From positions 379,501-443,500 of the forward strand of contig NC_091676.1 in assembly GCF_042453785.1 (NCBI RefSeq): 64,000 nt of DNA, written 5' to 3'. The stretch is from Malus domestica. Taxonomy: Eukaryota; Streptophyta; Magnoliopsida; Rosales; Rosaceae. Below, piece by piece: positions 32,601-43,410 of this stretch; within the stretch, counting starts at the first letter, position 1, and every line of letters begins with the position of its first letter. A program made the position numbers and the translations under genes. The notes below the pieces were generated by a model. The model saw only the letters and a list, made by a program, of their open reading frames with translations. It was not told the DNA's origin and did not search any database.

Positions 32601-32678
32601 TAAGATCTAAGCAAGCAATTGCAGAACAAGGAAACAAATTGAGAACTGAAAAAAGAGAAGACCAGAGAAACTGACCAT
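29638..32678 (-). CDS. DRE2: Anamorsin homolog / DRE2 (CIAPIN1), cytosolic Fe-S assembly electron carrier
   Basis: Exons from the right: 32676-32678 (ATG only), 32104-32221, 31103-31269, 30927-31025, one near 30.2-30.35 kb, one near 30.0 kb, 29759-29833 and 29638-29676. The protein starts [16 protein letters not shown] and has a methyltransferase-like domain ([31 protein letters not shown]). A linker with [16 protein letters not shown] and [19 protein letters not shown] leads to two cysteine clusters: [16 protein letters not shown] for a 2Fe-2S centre and [17 protein letters not shown] for the C-terminal cluster. It ends NFLTADI. Dre2 passes electrons from the diflavin reductase Tah18/ATR3 to the cytosolic Fe-S assembly machinery (family knowledge). 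All cysteines look intact. The intron at 31270-32103 carries an hAT-like element. Confidence 0.93.
31439..31927. mobile_element. Non-autonomous hAT-superfamily element in DRE2 intron
   Basis: The element (31447-31919, 473 bp) has terminal inverted repeats, cagagccggccttgag on the left and ctcagggccggccctg on the right. It is flanked by the identical 8-bp duplication ccctggac at 31439-31446 and 31920-31927. An 8-bp duplication with CAG-type ends is the hAT signature. It has no transposase. The interior is A/T-rich apart from two tRNA-like segments that face opposite ways. Confidence 0.85.
31581..31650 (+). ncRNA. tRNA-like sequence (A and B box) inside the hAT element
   Basis: A-box-like tagcgcaagcgg at 31588-31599 and T-arm ctgggttcgaatcccag at 31629-31645 with a perfect 5-bp stem are spaced as in a tRNA. 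The acceptor ends do not pair, so this is a tRNA-derived relic or SINE head rather than a functional tRNA gene. A weaker, inverted partner lies at 31718-31770 on the minus strand (B-box gagttcgatac, A-box tgatcagccagg). Confidence 0.5.
32282..32675. other. First intron of DRE2
   Basis: A poly(A) run at about 32286-32307 lies near the 3' side of the intron. The donor GTCAGT directly follows the ATG. No other feature is seen. Confidence 0.5.
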
Positions 32679-33027
32679 GGCGTCGAAGGAGGAACAGATC
32701 TTCAAGCCCTAAAAGCAAAAACGCAGCGTACCGGTTCTTCTACAGTCAGCCAACAATGTCCCGTGCTTGTACTGTATTTGTGCGCTGCCGACTTCCTTTT
32801 TCTCGCTTTTGCGTTCGGCAATTTGGTGGGCTGCGTGGGAAGAATAAGGGCAGTATTTATTTAAAAGGAATACGTGGGCGATGGAGTATGACGGTGGCAC
32901 ACGATGTATGACGTGTACACCGAAGCGTGGGGATCTTGAGCTGGCCACACTTGACCGCGCGTGGAGCTGTTGTCTCGCTGACCTGTGTTAGGGTCTACAG
33001 GGGAAATTTGAAGGAAAGAGGTCGTCT

Positions 33028-33115
33028 CCGGATCTCTCCCTTCAAAGCCGACCAATCAAGTGATCTAGGCTTTTAAATTTTGATCCAACGATTAAAAATT
33101 ATTATAACTTTTAAA
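33028..33115. repeat. Possible half copy of the DWF1-promoter MITE family
   Basis: The order ggatct..., gatccaacgattaaaaattattataa resembles the left arm of the element at 37714-37899 (cggatcccc..., accattgaa, taacggttataattattataa). Only one arm is evident. Confidence 0.35.
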
Positions 33116-33826
33116 TTTTTTACTAATTGCTTTTTTCTTGTGTATTTAATTTAGTGTCCACACATGTTTTTATCTCTCAACTCTCCTCTAATTTCTGACT
33201 GTAAAATTGAATAAATATAATAAGATCAATGGACAAAAATTAAATTTTCGACTGTCGGATAGAATAAATTAAATAAGATCAATAGCCAAAAATAAATAAA
33301 ATTGTGGAAAGTAAAAGGGGCCTATTTAATTTTGTTTTGGTCTAGGGTTTCTTTCTTATTTTATGCGTAGCAGGTGGTGTACTTGTTATATGCAAATTTG
33401 ATTTCCGCGTTGTATGGTGCAAGGGAAACAAAAACTACATAGAAATGGGTGAACTACCGAAATTTGTCTCTGGCATTTTATCTGAGAAATTAGATTATAA
33501 CAAAATGATATTGTGACTGTATTTTAAATAAACCACACACCATTGATAAGTTAATAATGCGTAGATAAGTTAATAAGCCAATAATGTGTAGGGAAGTTTA
33601 CTTTATTCTCATGCACAAGTTTTATTTTCAGACATTAAATTGAATAAAACAAAAGAGAGCTAAAAAACAGAAATAAGAAAGATGCGACAAATAAAAAAAG
33701 AGTACGGAAATGATTACCCTATAAAAGAGGCTATGGCCTTGATTTGTTTATGGATCGTTCACGTAAATGCAAAGCCAGGTTTGGCCAAATTAAAATCTGC
33801 AAACCAGGTTGAGTTTCTTTGTGCTT

Positions 33827-34027
33827 AAAAGTTAATCAATACTTCGATCTGATGATATTCTTCTTTACTTTAAAGATGAAAGTCTTATGTTCGAATCTCA
33901 TTGATGGAAAATTCGATACCAAATTAATTTGCCCATTATGTAGCTTAGCCGAACTCTCACTCTCCCTAATGTAAAAATATCGAAGTAGTTATAATAAAAT
34001 AACAAAATAAAAAGTTGGTCAGCACTT
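33827..34027 (+). mobile_element. SINE-like retroposon
   Basis: The body at 33845-34009 has a B-box-like tatgttcgaatctcattgat at about 33887-33906 and a body phrase (ccaaattaatttgcccatta, gtagcttagccgaactc) that I recall from Rosaceae SINEs. It ends in an A-rich tail. Flanks aaaagttaatcaatactt (33827-33844) and aaaagttggtcagcactt (34010-34027) look like an 18-bp target duplication with four differences, suggesting an old insertion. Confidence 0.65.
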
Positions 34028-34283
34028 GATACCATAAAACTTAGAACGAAAAGACGACGCAACATCATTAAAGGTAACGTGAGTCTTCAAGTCAATAGAA
34101 ACATCCCGCGAGTCTCAAGTCAATAAAAACACCCAAAGTCCCGTAATCCATACGAAAAACACTCGAACATCAGAGCTAAAGCAGCATCACATGAAAGAAA
34201 CTACTCAGATCAGACTGACTAGAAATCAAGGGCGAAAGGAAAAGCAACAAGTCCTAACAGAATCCCCAGCTAAAAAATCAAAA

Positions 34284-36087
34284 TCAGTAGTCCACTGGCT
34301 CATCAACCTCGGCGATAGGAGTCTCAAGGATGGCTTGCTCGGCTTCCTGCACCTCCTTCTCGGTCTTCCTTCCCTTCTTGGACTTGTAGTACACACTCAT
34401 GAATGTTCCCACAGCACCATACTTCCTCCTGCAGTTCTCGTAATGCCCTGCATCAAACATCCTCCAGAAGTTCTTCTCGTTCAGCTCGGACACAGCATAC
34501 TGAGGCTGGAAACCATGATTCTCAATCAGCCAATTCTCCATCCGTCGAACTGCTTCTGCACCATCAAAAACCTCACCCCTCAGGACGGGGCCCGGTGCAT
34601 AGTAGACACCAACATCTGTGTACATCTGAGAGTAATGCGTGTCTCCCTGCCTGCGGTGTTGCTCAAAGCCTGGTTCGGTGTATATCATTGTCTTGATGGG
34701 ATTCTTGTACATTCTGTGAGGGCAGAGCCAGATGGGGTACACCTATAGAATCAACAAAACAGGATTAACAAAATGGAGTAGGGAACATGATTAAAATCAA
34801 AATGGATTTTCGAGTTTAAGTAACACAAGACATGTTTACCTCCATCTCATGGTGAACCCATTCTAAAGCATCCCCAACCTTGTAAAGAGGAACAAGCATG
34901 TCTTGAATGACGTGATTGTCGTGGTAGTAGTTTCTAATGGCTTCACCTTGAGTAGCCTTGAGCAGAGAAATCTTGGGTGGCATCATCCAGCCCAACAAAA
35001 ATCTGAACCACCACTGATCAGCAAATGGAAGGATAAGCTTTCCCTCCCAATAAATACTCCGAGTGTGCCTGTGGTAGTAGTCCCTTGTCGGGATGTATTC
35101 TACAAACTCCCCTTTCTTTAGTGCTTTCTCGGCATGCTGATAGAACCAGGGTTTAAACCACCACCCAACTTCGTTAATCACATTCCCCTTCTTCTTTGCT
35201 TCTTCTTTTGAAGCATATCTACCCGTCATGCACACAGCTTCCGTTGGAGTATAAATCATGGTTTCAACAAAGTCTGGAACCTTTTCGGGGTTGTCCTGAT
35301 CTCCATCTCTCGGAGCAAAAGAATCACTGTATGCCTGTGCAATCTCTTTCAGATTTCCCACCACAGGTTTGTATGTCAGCCTCATGTATTCCTTGATGGG
35401 TATCAGCTTGATCTCAGCAGAGACAAGAAGCCCCAATGTTCCCTGAGACCATGGAATAGCATAGAAAAGATCAGAGTACTCATTATCCCTGGTGGCTCTG
35501 ACAACTCGGCCATCTGCAAGAACAATCTCATAGGCCACAACTGTATCAGAGAAAAGTCCATAGATGTGAGAGCTTCCTTCAATTCCATAGCCATTAATGA
35601 GACCACCAACGGTAAGATCATCAAACTCAGCAACCACGGCAAGGGCGAGATTCAATGGAACAGTTACCCTGGTTATCTGCCCCATGTTGACTAAGGGCTC
35701 AACTTTTGCAATCATTCTCTCTTGATCAATTTCAAGGACATTTCGGAATGCAGACAAATCAACCTCAAAATGACGAGCCCGCTTGTAGTCAACATTCCTC
35801 ATTCCAACAGCTATCCATGGTTTTCGTGCTGTGCAAACAAGCCCATCCTTTGATGGGTTCCTGTCTTTGAGCCGTTTTACGACCTTCTGAACATTTTCAT
35901 CATGTTCCTTTTGACGCCTCTTGTAGGACTTCATCTCAGATCTTATATCCCCGAGGTATGTGAGAAAGTACATAGTGAAGGAGATGGGGAGCACAACAAA
36001 GATAACAACAATCCATCGGAATTGAACAAGAAAGTCCACCACAGCCGTCTTCCTCCTTGGACGCAGTGGGGTTTGAAGATCCGACAT
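34284..36087 (-). CDS. DWF1: Delta(24)-sterol reductase DWF1/DIMINUTO
   Basis: Two coding exons, 36087-34840 and 34742-34284, with one GT-AG intron. They encode a protein close to the family's usual length of about 561 aa, from MSDLQTPLRPRRK to DEPVDY. DWF1 converts 24-methylenecholesterol to campesterol, which supplies brassinosteroid synthesis, in the ER or another endomembrane (family knowledge). A membrane anchor lies at residues 23-45 (WIVVIFVVLPISFTMYFLTY). The FAD-linked oxidase domain includes KVEPLVNMGQITRV, EFDDLTVGGLINGYGIEGSS and ATRDNEYSDLFYAIPWSQGT. The WWFKPWFYQHAEKALKKGEF region corresponds to the part where calmodulin binding is described. A leader exon and long 5' UTR intron are predicted to the right. 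The reading frame is intact throughout. Opposite-strand ORFs over this gene are codon shadows. Confidence 0.97.
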
Positions 36088-37720
36088 CTTGGAAGTGGAG
36101 GCCTACTCTGTTGTACGAAAAATATAATTGTTAGGTAACACAATTGGAATAAAAAGGTATATACTTCTATACCATATTACATGGGATTAGACATTCTTTA
36201 TACATTACACTATCTGTTACATACATGATAAACAGATCACCCTCATGCTGATTGCAGCAAACGCAAAATTCTAATAACGTTACATGGCAATGTCAATGAA
36301 AGCTACAATACAATACAAAACCAACAAATGAAGGAGAAAGAGAAGTGACAATTCAACTATAACTGATACATGAATGCAACAAAGATCTTGTCCATCTTCT
36401 ACCCAAAAAGGACGTACAGATAAGCTAGGATTGGTACCAAAACTAGATTGATCCGCAAGCAATCTGCGCTACAAATTTATAATTCTCAATTTTTTTCAGA
36501 ATCTTACCAGGCATGTAAACTTTCCTTTTTGAGATTACTATAGCTATAGTTGGAAAATCGAGTGTGACGCGTAAAACCCTGATAAGGATATGCAATTAGA
36601 GTTCCAGAACGGATTTTGCTTCCACATAGAAATTAGCTCAATTTGCATATGGTGAGTTGTCAGATTTACAAGTTACTAGAGTTCGCAAACACAAAATGCA
36701 CAACAAATCTTTGTCTTGTCGAGTAATGCTACACTTATCATATTTTTCATACCACATTCGTACCACCTCTCTAACAGAGGTTGGGCACACCAACACATGT
36801 CGGTCCCTTCTCTATTAGAGAGGTGGTACAAATGTGGTATGAAAATTATGGTAAAAGTAGCATTTTTGTTGTCTAAATTGACAGTTACAACCTTAATGGC
36901 AATTAGTTATTGTAAACATACGTTGAAAAAAAAAACAACACATGCTACATGCTTGACAAGAAAATTGATTTTCCAAAACTAAATCATAAATAATATCCAG
37001 ATATAGTGGTACCACTTTCAAAACAAGAACCTTATACATAAAGCCCAAACCCAAACCTAAGACCTCCCACGGTCCCACCTATAAGTAGAGAGAAATATCA
37101 CTGTACCGCAGTCCGAGAGACCTTTAATATCAGCTAAAGCTTGAAGAAGAATTAGAGACTTCTCAAATTCAAGATCTACTTCTCTTTACAAATAATTTTT
37201 TTTATTACAAGCGATACTACTAAAAATAATTTTTTTTATTAAGAGCCATGTTACTATTCTAAGCTAAAGGAGAGTAAGGGAGCTACAGTACTAAGGGCAG
37301 TAAGGGAAGAGAGGGTGAGGGTTTAAACCCGAGACGCTGCGCCTCAACACACTCTAACAAAGTCCAGCAACACTCAATAGGAGACTTCAGAAAGACTCAA
37401 ACCATACTCTGAAAGCTCCATGTTCTCTCGTTTTCTCAGGAAACAAACAGATCTCAGCACAAAAACACACCCAACATTCAACCCCCAAGCCAAAAAGAAA
37501 ACAAATTCGAACAAAAAGTCGCAAAATTTCAAACTCTAACGAAACGGCTAAAATCTAGCAGTAATCAAAACACAATGTTAGAGAGAGAGAGAGAGAGAGA
37601 GAGCACCTGGTCCTGAAGATGGCGAACTAATTGCAAGAGAGGACCGTAGAGGAACCAACTTTTAATGGCAAGTCTGGAAGCAACCAGAGTGAGTGATTGA
37701 GGGAGAGTGGAAGCGGATCC
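36088..37720 (-). promoter_or_regulatory. DWF1 5' UTR with a predicted ~1.5 kb leader intron
   Basis: Just upstream of the ATG a good acceptor (cgtacaacag before 36107) leaves a 20-nt leader piece at 36088-36107. The best matching donor is CCAG|GTGCTCTC at 37607/37606, giving an intron of about 1.5 kb and a first exon starting somewhere near 37.7 kb. This is inference from splice signals only. A GA tract (37581-37602) sits just inside the donor side. Confidence 0.5.
36725..36864. mobile_element. MITE with ~50-bp terminal inverted repeats in the DWF1 leader intron
   Basis: The left arm aatgctacacttatcatatt..cataccac..taccacctctctaa is mirrored by ttagagaggtggtac..gtggtatg..gtagcatt on the right, about 50 bp each with few mismatches. 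The total is 140 bp with a short central loop. It has no coding capacity. The transcript could fold into a long hairpin here. Confidence 0.85.
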
Positions 37721-37899
37721 CCTCCGACCCAAAGTAAGTGAGCCTAAGATTAAATGACGTGGACCATTGAAATTTAATTTAACGGTTATAATTATTATAA
37801 TTTTTATAGAACCTCTTATTTATAATCGTTAGATTAAATTTCAATGGTCTAGATTATTTGATTCTTGAGTTCAGTTCCTTTGGATCCAGAGGGGATCCG
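37714..37899. mobile_element. MITE at the DWF1 transcription start region
   Basis: Left arm cggatcccctcc..accattgaaatttaat..aacggttataa and right arm ttataatcgttag..aaatttcaatggtctaga..aggggatccg are imperfect inverted repeats of about 80 bp. The ends are at 37714 and 37899. No clear target duplication was found. Confidence 0.8.
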
Positions 37900-38262
37900 A
37901 TTCCCAAGTGAGTGACAGAGTGACAATGCGTGTCTGAGGCCCAGCGCATTTATTTATTTATTTTTTTAAATTACTGAAAATTTTAAAAAATGTAGAGAAA
38001 GTAAAACGAAGGGGGCAAAAGATTGAAGAGCCCGAGACGGATCCAATCAGAAGGAAATCTCCACCAACCAAACCAATAAGATTCGCTGGCTGTCACGTTT
38101 TGGACTCAGCCCACCACCATGTGCCACTTCCGGAATTTCCCATGCCGCGTGTCATGCCCCTCTTTTTTAATATATTGTTTTTATCATTTTAATATGCTCA
38201 AAACAAGGATAATATGTCTAATGTTGTTATATTAAATCGATGAATTTTTTTAATTGTTTTTC

Positions 38263-38304
<42 letters not shown>

Positions 38305-39826
38305 GTATTTTTAGTATATTGAAAAATTACTTTTTATCATTGATTTATCATATGATATAACAGTTAGTTTACTTTTTAAATACATAATAAATATTAATTA
38401 CTCGTGAAATTTGATTTTAACGAAAATTTTATTTGCAAATCTATATTGTGACAAATGTTGTTAGAATATAAAAATTGATTATGCACTTCAAATTTATAAA
38501 ACACAATAAGGAAAATTTGTTAATAAAATAAGAGATGCAAAATAACATTTTCTATATTGTTAATAATAACTCATTTTGTTATTCGATATTGCTTGGCTAT
38601 TTATTTGTTGTTGGTGAGTGAATAATATTAATGGTAGTCTTTGCCCAAAAAATTGTTATACGTGAGTCATTAAAAAAACAATATTTTGAGATATAAAAAT
38701 AAAGGGCACTTTTTATGGAGAATCATCATGATCCGTGAATCGCGATGATCATGATCATTTGACCTTTGTTCAAAAGGTAGGTTAAAATGTAGACGATATC
38801 TTTTTCTTTTTATATGCAATGTTTTGGATCGTGATTCCATTTCTTGATCGTTTTACATGCCTTTATATCAAATGATGCACACAACACACGTGAGGGTTAT
38901 ATTCCCTTTTACATGCCACAAATCTTTTTTTGTATTATATTCGAAAAATTCTTAAGTACTATGTAGCACTAAATATTATAAATAACTGAAATCGAAAATA
39001 AAACGACTAATACACTTCTTTAACATCTTTAATACAATAGAGAAATTTCCGTTTCAAAACCACATCTTTGCATTCTACGGCTATTAATGCAATGAGAAAT
39101 TATGTTGCGCTCTCTTTTTCGCCTCTGCACGCTAAGAGATGGATGTGTAGAAATCGCTTCTCTAACACAATTTCAAATAACTTGGAAGATGGCCCATATT
39201 AATATTGTGAATCCACTTCAATTATTTCACCATTGAGATAGGCCCAAATCTAAAATACAAAGTAATAGCTTGAAATATGAATCCATTTCCAAAATTTCAT
39301 CTTTGGGCTTTAGGCCCTTATACATTTCTAACATCAAATCAATGAGTAAATCATTAGTTGTTTCCAGTCCCCAAATCTAAATTACAGAACCTTTAAAACC
39401 TCCTTGTTTCAGAAGAGAAAGAAGAAAGGCTATATGAACAGTTAGTAAAGAGAAGATACCTGGTAACTATCACACTACCCATGGAGGCCTCTTGCAAAGA
39501 AAATGAAAGAAAAAAAAGCGAAAAATGCCGCCGATGGAATTTCCTCTGCAATAATCACAAGTATACAATGTGTAGAGTGGACGTTGGAAATGAATTCAGT
39601 CGGTAAGTCCGTCCATCTTGAAGTTACCGGAGAGTTATCCACCCTGCCATGGACGAGGGTAGTTCTCTGAGAAATCCAAACTCAAGTGACGGGCTACGCC
39701 GAAACAGTAAGCTGGATAATGAGCTATAATGTATTCAAGGAGTAATGTGGAACCAGTGAAGAAGGATTTCCAGTATTACTTTATTATAGCTAGTTTTGAG
39801 ATCTAGTTCTCATGCTCCTTCGCATC
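37900..39826. other. AT-rich intergenic region between DWF1 and NTMC2T5
   Basis: It contains an AT dinucleotide tract at 38265-38302. No ORF, RNA gene or repeat with clear ends was recognised. The right end should be the NTMC2T5 3' UTR. Confidence 0.5.
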
Positions 39827-42800
39827 TCAAGGATTGAAAATATTTGAGCCACCAATGTTGAGTGCAATTAGCACTGACATGCCGGCAAGTAATGAAAGCC
39901 AAAGTAAGGTGGATTCCATGGATACTCCTGCATTTCACAAGTTTATTTTTAATCTTTTTGGAGGATGAGGAGATGACACCAGTCAAAAAATCAACAGTAA
40001 ATCGCTAACTTACTACTTACATAATGATGTAAGAGGTAAAATAGAGATTAAATACCTTGAGAACCTTCCGAATTATTATTGGAATTTGAAGGCACAGATT
40101 CAGCATCAAGTCCACGCCGCATTTTTGAAAATTTTGACCCTGTAATTGAGATATCATCCACAAGTTTGGCATTTCCTGTTTCGGATGCCACTATCCCTTG
40201 AAATTCTTCACTCACAATCAAAGCTGCTAGAACGTCCATGAAGGATTCTTTGTCTGCTTCATTTGCAGGCTCTAGTTTATCCTTTTCAGAATCAGACAAC
40301 TCATCATCTGAATCTGAAGCTTCGGTATCCATAGAAGCCACCTGAGTTTTGTCATCCTCTTCATCCTCAACATATGCTTTATATGTCAGTCGAAGTAGTA
40401 TTTCACCAGCAGACTTCTTTTTAAAGAGGCCCCAACCTCCTTGCAGTACCACAATCCTGTCCGTCGGTACAGTGTCTTGGAGAGATCCCAGATCAACCTA
40501 GAAATGAACGAAGTATTAATGGATAACTATTTACTTCCGAAAATCTGAAAGTAGTATTAATGGGCCAATTTGCCTCTGAAGGCAGTGAATTCAACCATTA
40601 GCTGCTATATCATGCGGCACATGCGCAATTAGGCAGGAATAAACTTTTGGGATATTTTTGTCAATTCTATCTTCATCTCCTTTTATCCCTTATCTAAGTT
40701 TAAATTTTTATGGAGAGGGGAAAAAGGAGCATTTTTGCGCTCCTTAGAACTTTAGATGAGAAGAATCAAATAATGCAGCCATATCTCATTCTTGATATAA
40801 CCCTCTACCTCAAAAACACAAACATTACATGCATGCATCCCAATCATGTATGCTACGACCATGCCAATCCTGAAAACAAGTTCAGTATTTGAAAGGATTA
40901 GATCTTTTACCTCTCCTGTACCAATAGTTAAGTCTGCAAATCCAAGAGAATCGTTGACTTGGATGTATAATTTTTGTTTTCTAGGGTTGGCCACAAGTAT
41001 ATCAAAATCCTGCCAGCACATACAAACACATGATTCCAAATTTACATATACAAATTTTACAATATAGTAGATGAAGCAACACTAGAAGACGGTTCACCTG
41101 ATTCCAGATCGGCTCACCAGGGGGTCCAATAACAGTAGTTTGACTGTTTTTTTTACTGCGTATAATTTGATCTCCCAGGCTTAGTGTAACATAGGGATCC
41201 GTTTTGCCTGAAAAATTAGATCAACAGGTTATTGAGTCTCTAAACGAAAGTGGACAAGTGAATACTTATGATATTCTTATCATAAGCCAACGGCAGCTTA
41301 AAAAAAATGAAATCAAAACAAATGAAATTATTTCACATTAGAAGACATTCATTACCATAGAAAACATAGGAAAGCTTCCGAGCATCTACGAGGGTCACTG
41401 ATAATTCTCCAACAAAATCCTTGTTTCCTTCTTGTATGTCCCCTGACTTGAAATCATTTCCGACTGGGCCAACTGCTTTTCCTTTCTGGAAATCCAAGAC
41501 AATCTTTTTTGGGCGTACAAATAATCTAGGTAAATCCTCAGTGAGAAGTTTTGTCAAAAACCTACAAAATGCATTTAGGGATCCAAGTCAAAAGGTGAAA
41601 GAAACAAACAAGCATACAAATCCAGAGTGAATACTAGATTATCGACTTGTTGTCTACCATTAACTTTCGCATAGAAAAAATTTAACGATTGAGAATGATG
41701 AGATTCACTTACATTGAGAGAACAGGAATTGCTGAATTTGCCCAATCCATGCAGAAATAGACGAGAGAAGAAGATAATAATCAGTATCTTCGACATAAAA
41801 CGATTTAGCCTAAAAAAATGCAATTAACATTATATAAAACAATCTATCTTATCTACCAAACATAGTGCTATAGTACCTTTAGTAAATAGAAACATGGTTA
41901 TGAATATATGACATACCCATCAAATTGAACAGGCGGAAGGGCGACAATTCAAATTTGATCTTGGGAAGTGAAACAAAAGCCCATTGAACGGCTCCCACCC
42001 AAGGCGACGTAGGTATTAGCCGTAACTTGACCCAAAGTTCCCCATCAATATCAAAATCTCGAACACCAACTGGCACGTAAATGGGAATAATGCTAAATTT
42101 TAGTGAGAGCATTAACAGCATACGAGCACCACCAGTATAACGTAGACCTATTTGGTACCTAAATGAAATAAAGGGATATAGAATCAGTGTAATGGAAAAT
42201 TGAGTTAGCACAGAAAGTATTTTGACAAAAAAAAAAAAAACATGCAAATCAGTTTCATAAAGATCTACCCTGATGAAAAAATGGTAAGGATGTCAGATCA
42301 ATTATCTTAACGTTTGCTTTGATCGAACTCATCCACTAAATTCATTGTTTTATATCATTTCGTAGCATCCAATATCAAATTACATCTTAGCGGCCCAACA
42401 AATATTAAGCTTTGTCAACTTACTAAACAGGATATTCAGCAGCACATTGCATTAAGTTCATCATTCGATTTCCACATAAACAATCAGTCTATCATGAACA
42501 TTGAAGTAGAGAAAATAAGCAACCCAATCAAACAAAACACAAGCATAATTGAATTGAAAATTTTAACTCACTGCAGATCATTAACGCGGCGGGACGTCCT
42601 CCGCTCGACATTCCTAACAGACAACGGCTCGTCCCCCAGCGAAAACTGCTTGATTTCAACTCTCTCAACATAGTCAGGCTTCTTCAAATCATCAATTACC
42701 GGCTGCAGCAACCCAATGAGCCAATTCTCAAGCCCGGCTCGATAAACCTTCCACAGCTTCCCCAACACCATGTTCACCCACTCCACCGACTCCTTCCTCT

Positions 42801-43410
42801 GCAAATCCTTCTCCAGAAACAGCGAAAAGCTCGTGGGCACTTGCGGCCATGCCTCTCTGCGGCCATTGTCACTACCCAGCTTGCTCTTCTTCCTTGAATT
42901 CCACAATTTATCAAACGCGACGCCTACAAAGAAGAAGAACACAAACAACCCCCCAATGTTTCGGTTTATTGGAGGCGATGGAATGGGATGTATCACTCCC
43001 AGCTGAGTTCTGAGCTTATCCACAAAAGGGTCCTCCTGAAAGGTGGTGAAATTGCTCCCCATTTGAACCGGCGACTCTTCGGAAAACTCATCGGCTTCCA
43101 ATTCACCGGAGAAACGATTTATCACCAAGTTTTTCGCACCCCGTCTCGCTGAATTCGTAAGCTCTATGTTCATGGAGGATCCTGGAGCATCGGGGGGCGA
43201 AATCGCACAGGAATTACAACCCCATTTTCTTCTGACGCTTTTTCGAGGAAAATTGGCGATAAGCAGCTGCTTTCTTCTTCTTTTAGATGAAGGGAGGGAG
43301 AGGAAGTTGTGGGTTTTTGTTGGGCGGGCGAAATTTCCACATGGGCAGTGAGGAGGAAGAGGCCGCGGCTGCGAGAAATCGAAGCTCGCAGAAGTTGATT
43401 GCAGAATCAT
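39827..43410 (-). CDS. NTMC2T5: SMP-C2 domain lipid-binding protein NTMC2T5 (chloroplast-type synaptotagmin)
   Basis: It starts at ATG 43410 and ends with TGA at 39827-39829. The N-terminus (MILQSTSASFDFSQPRP) is Ser/Arg rich and transit-peptide-like. A hydrophobic segment lies at residues 151-170, followed by an SMP lipid-transfer domain (ADSTSFSLFLEKD-like start, then VNDLQYQIGLRYTGG). A C2 domain follows (GELSVTLVDARKLSYVF, GKTDPYVTLSLGDQIIRSKK, WNQDFDILVANP), then an acidic tail and a last exon (39827-39927) encoding a C-terminal membrane helix (LLWLSLLAGMSVLIALN). One exon is only 19 nt (41713-41731). Members are proposed to tether membranes and move lipids at plastids (family knowledge). 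It lies head to head with PRP40C, 2.2 kb apart. Confidence 0.9.
41713..41731 (-). other. 19-nt microexon of NTMC2T5
   Basis: The flanks are an AG acceptor (attcag) and a GTAAGT donor. It joins LFNLM-G (phase 1) to -FLTKLL and supplies AIPVLS. Omitting it would shift the frame. Confidence 0.75.

Larger units (their letters stand above)
32679..34283. other. Intergenic region between DRE2 and DWF1
   Basis: It holds the DRE2 promoter on the left, the repeat relics listed separately, and the 3' UTR of DWF1 on the right. No further gene is visible; the minus-strand ORFs at 32709-33055 lie in the promoter and show no family features. Confidence 0.5.

Noticed and set aside
34191-34748. 185-codon plus-strand ORF opposite DWF1
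   Set aside because: It is the exact mirror of a well-conserved DWF1 exon. Its length is explained by the codon composition of the real gene.
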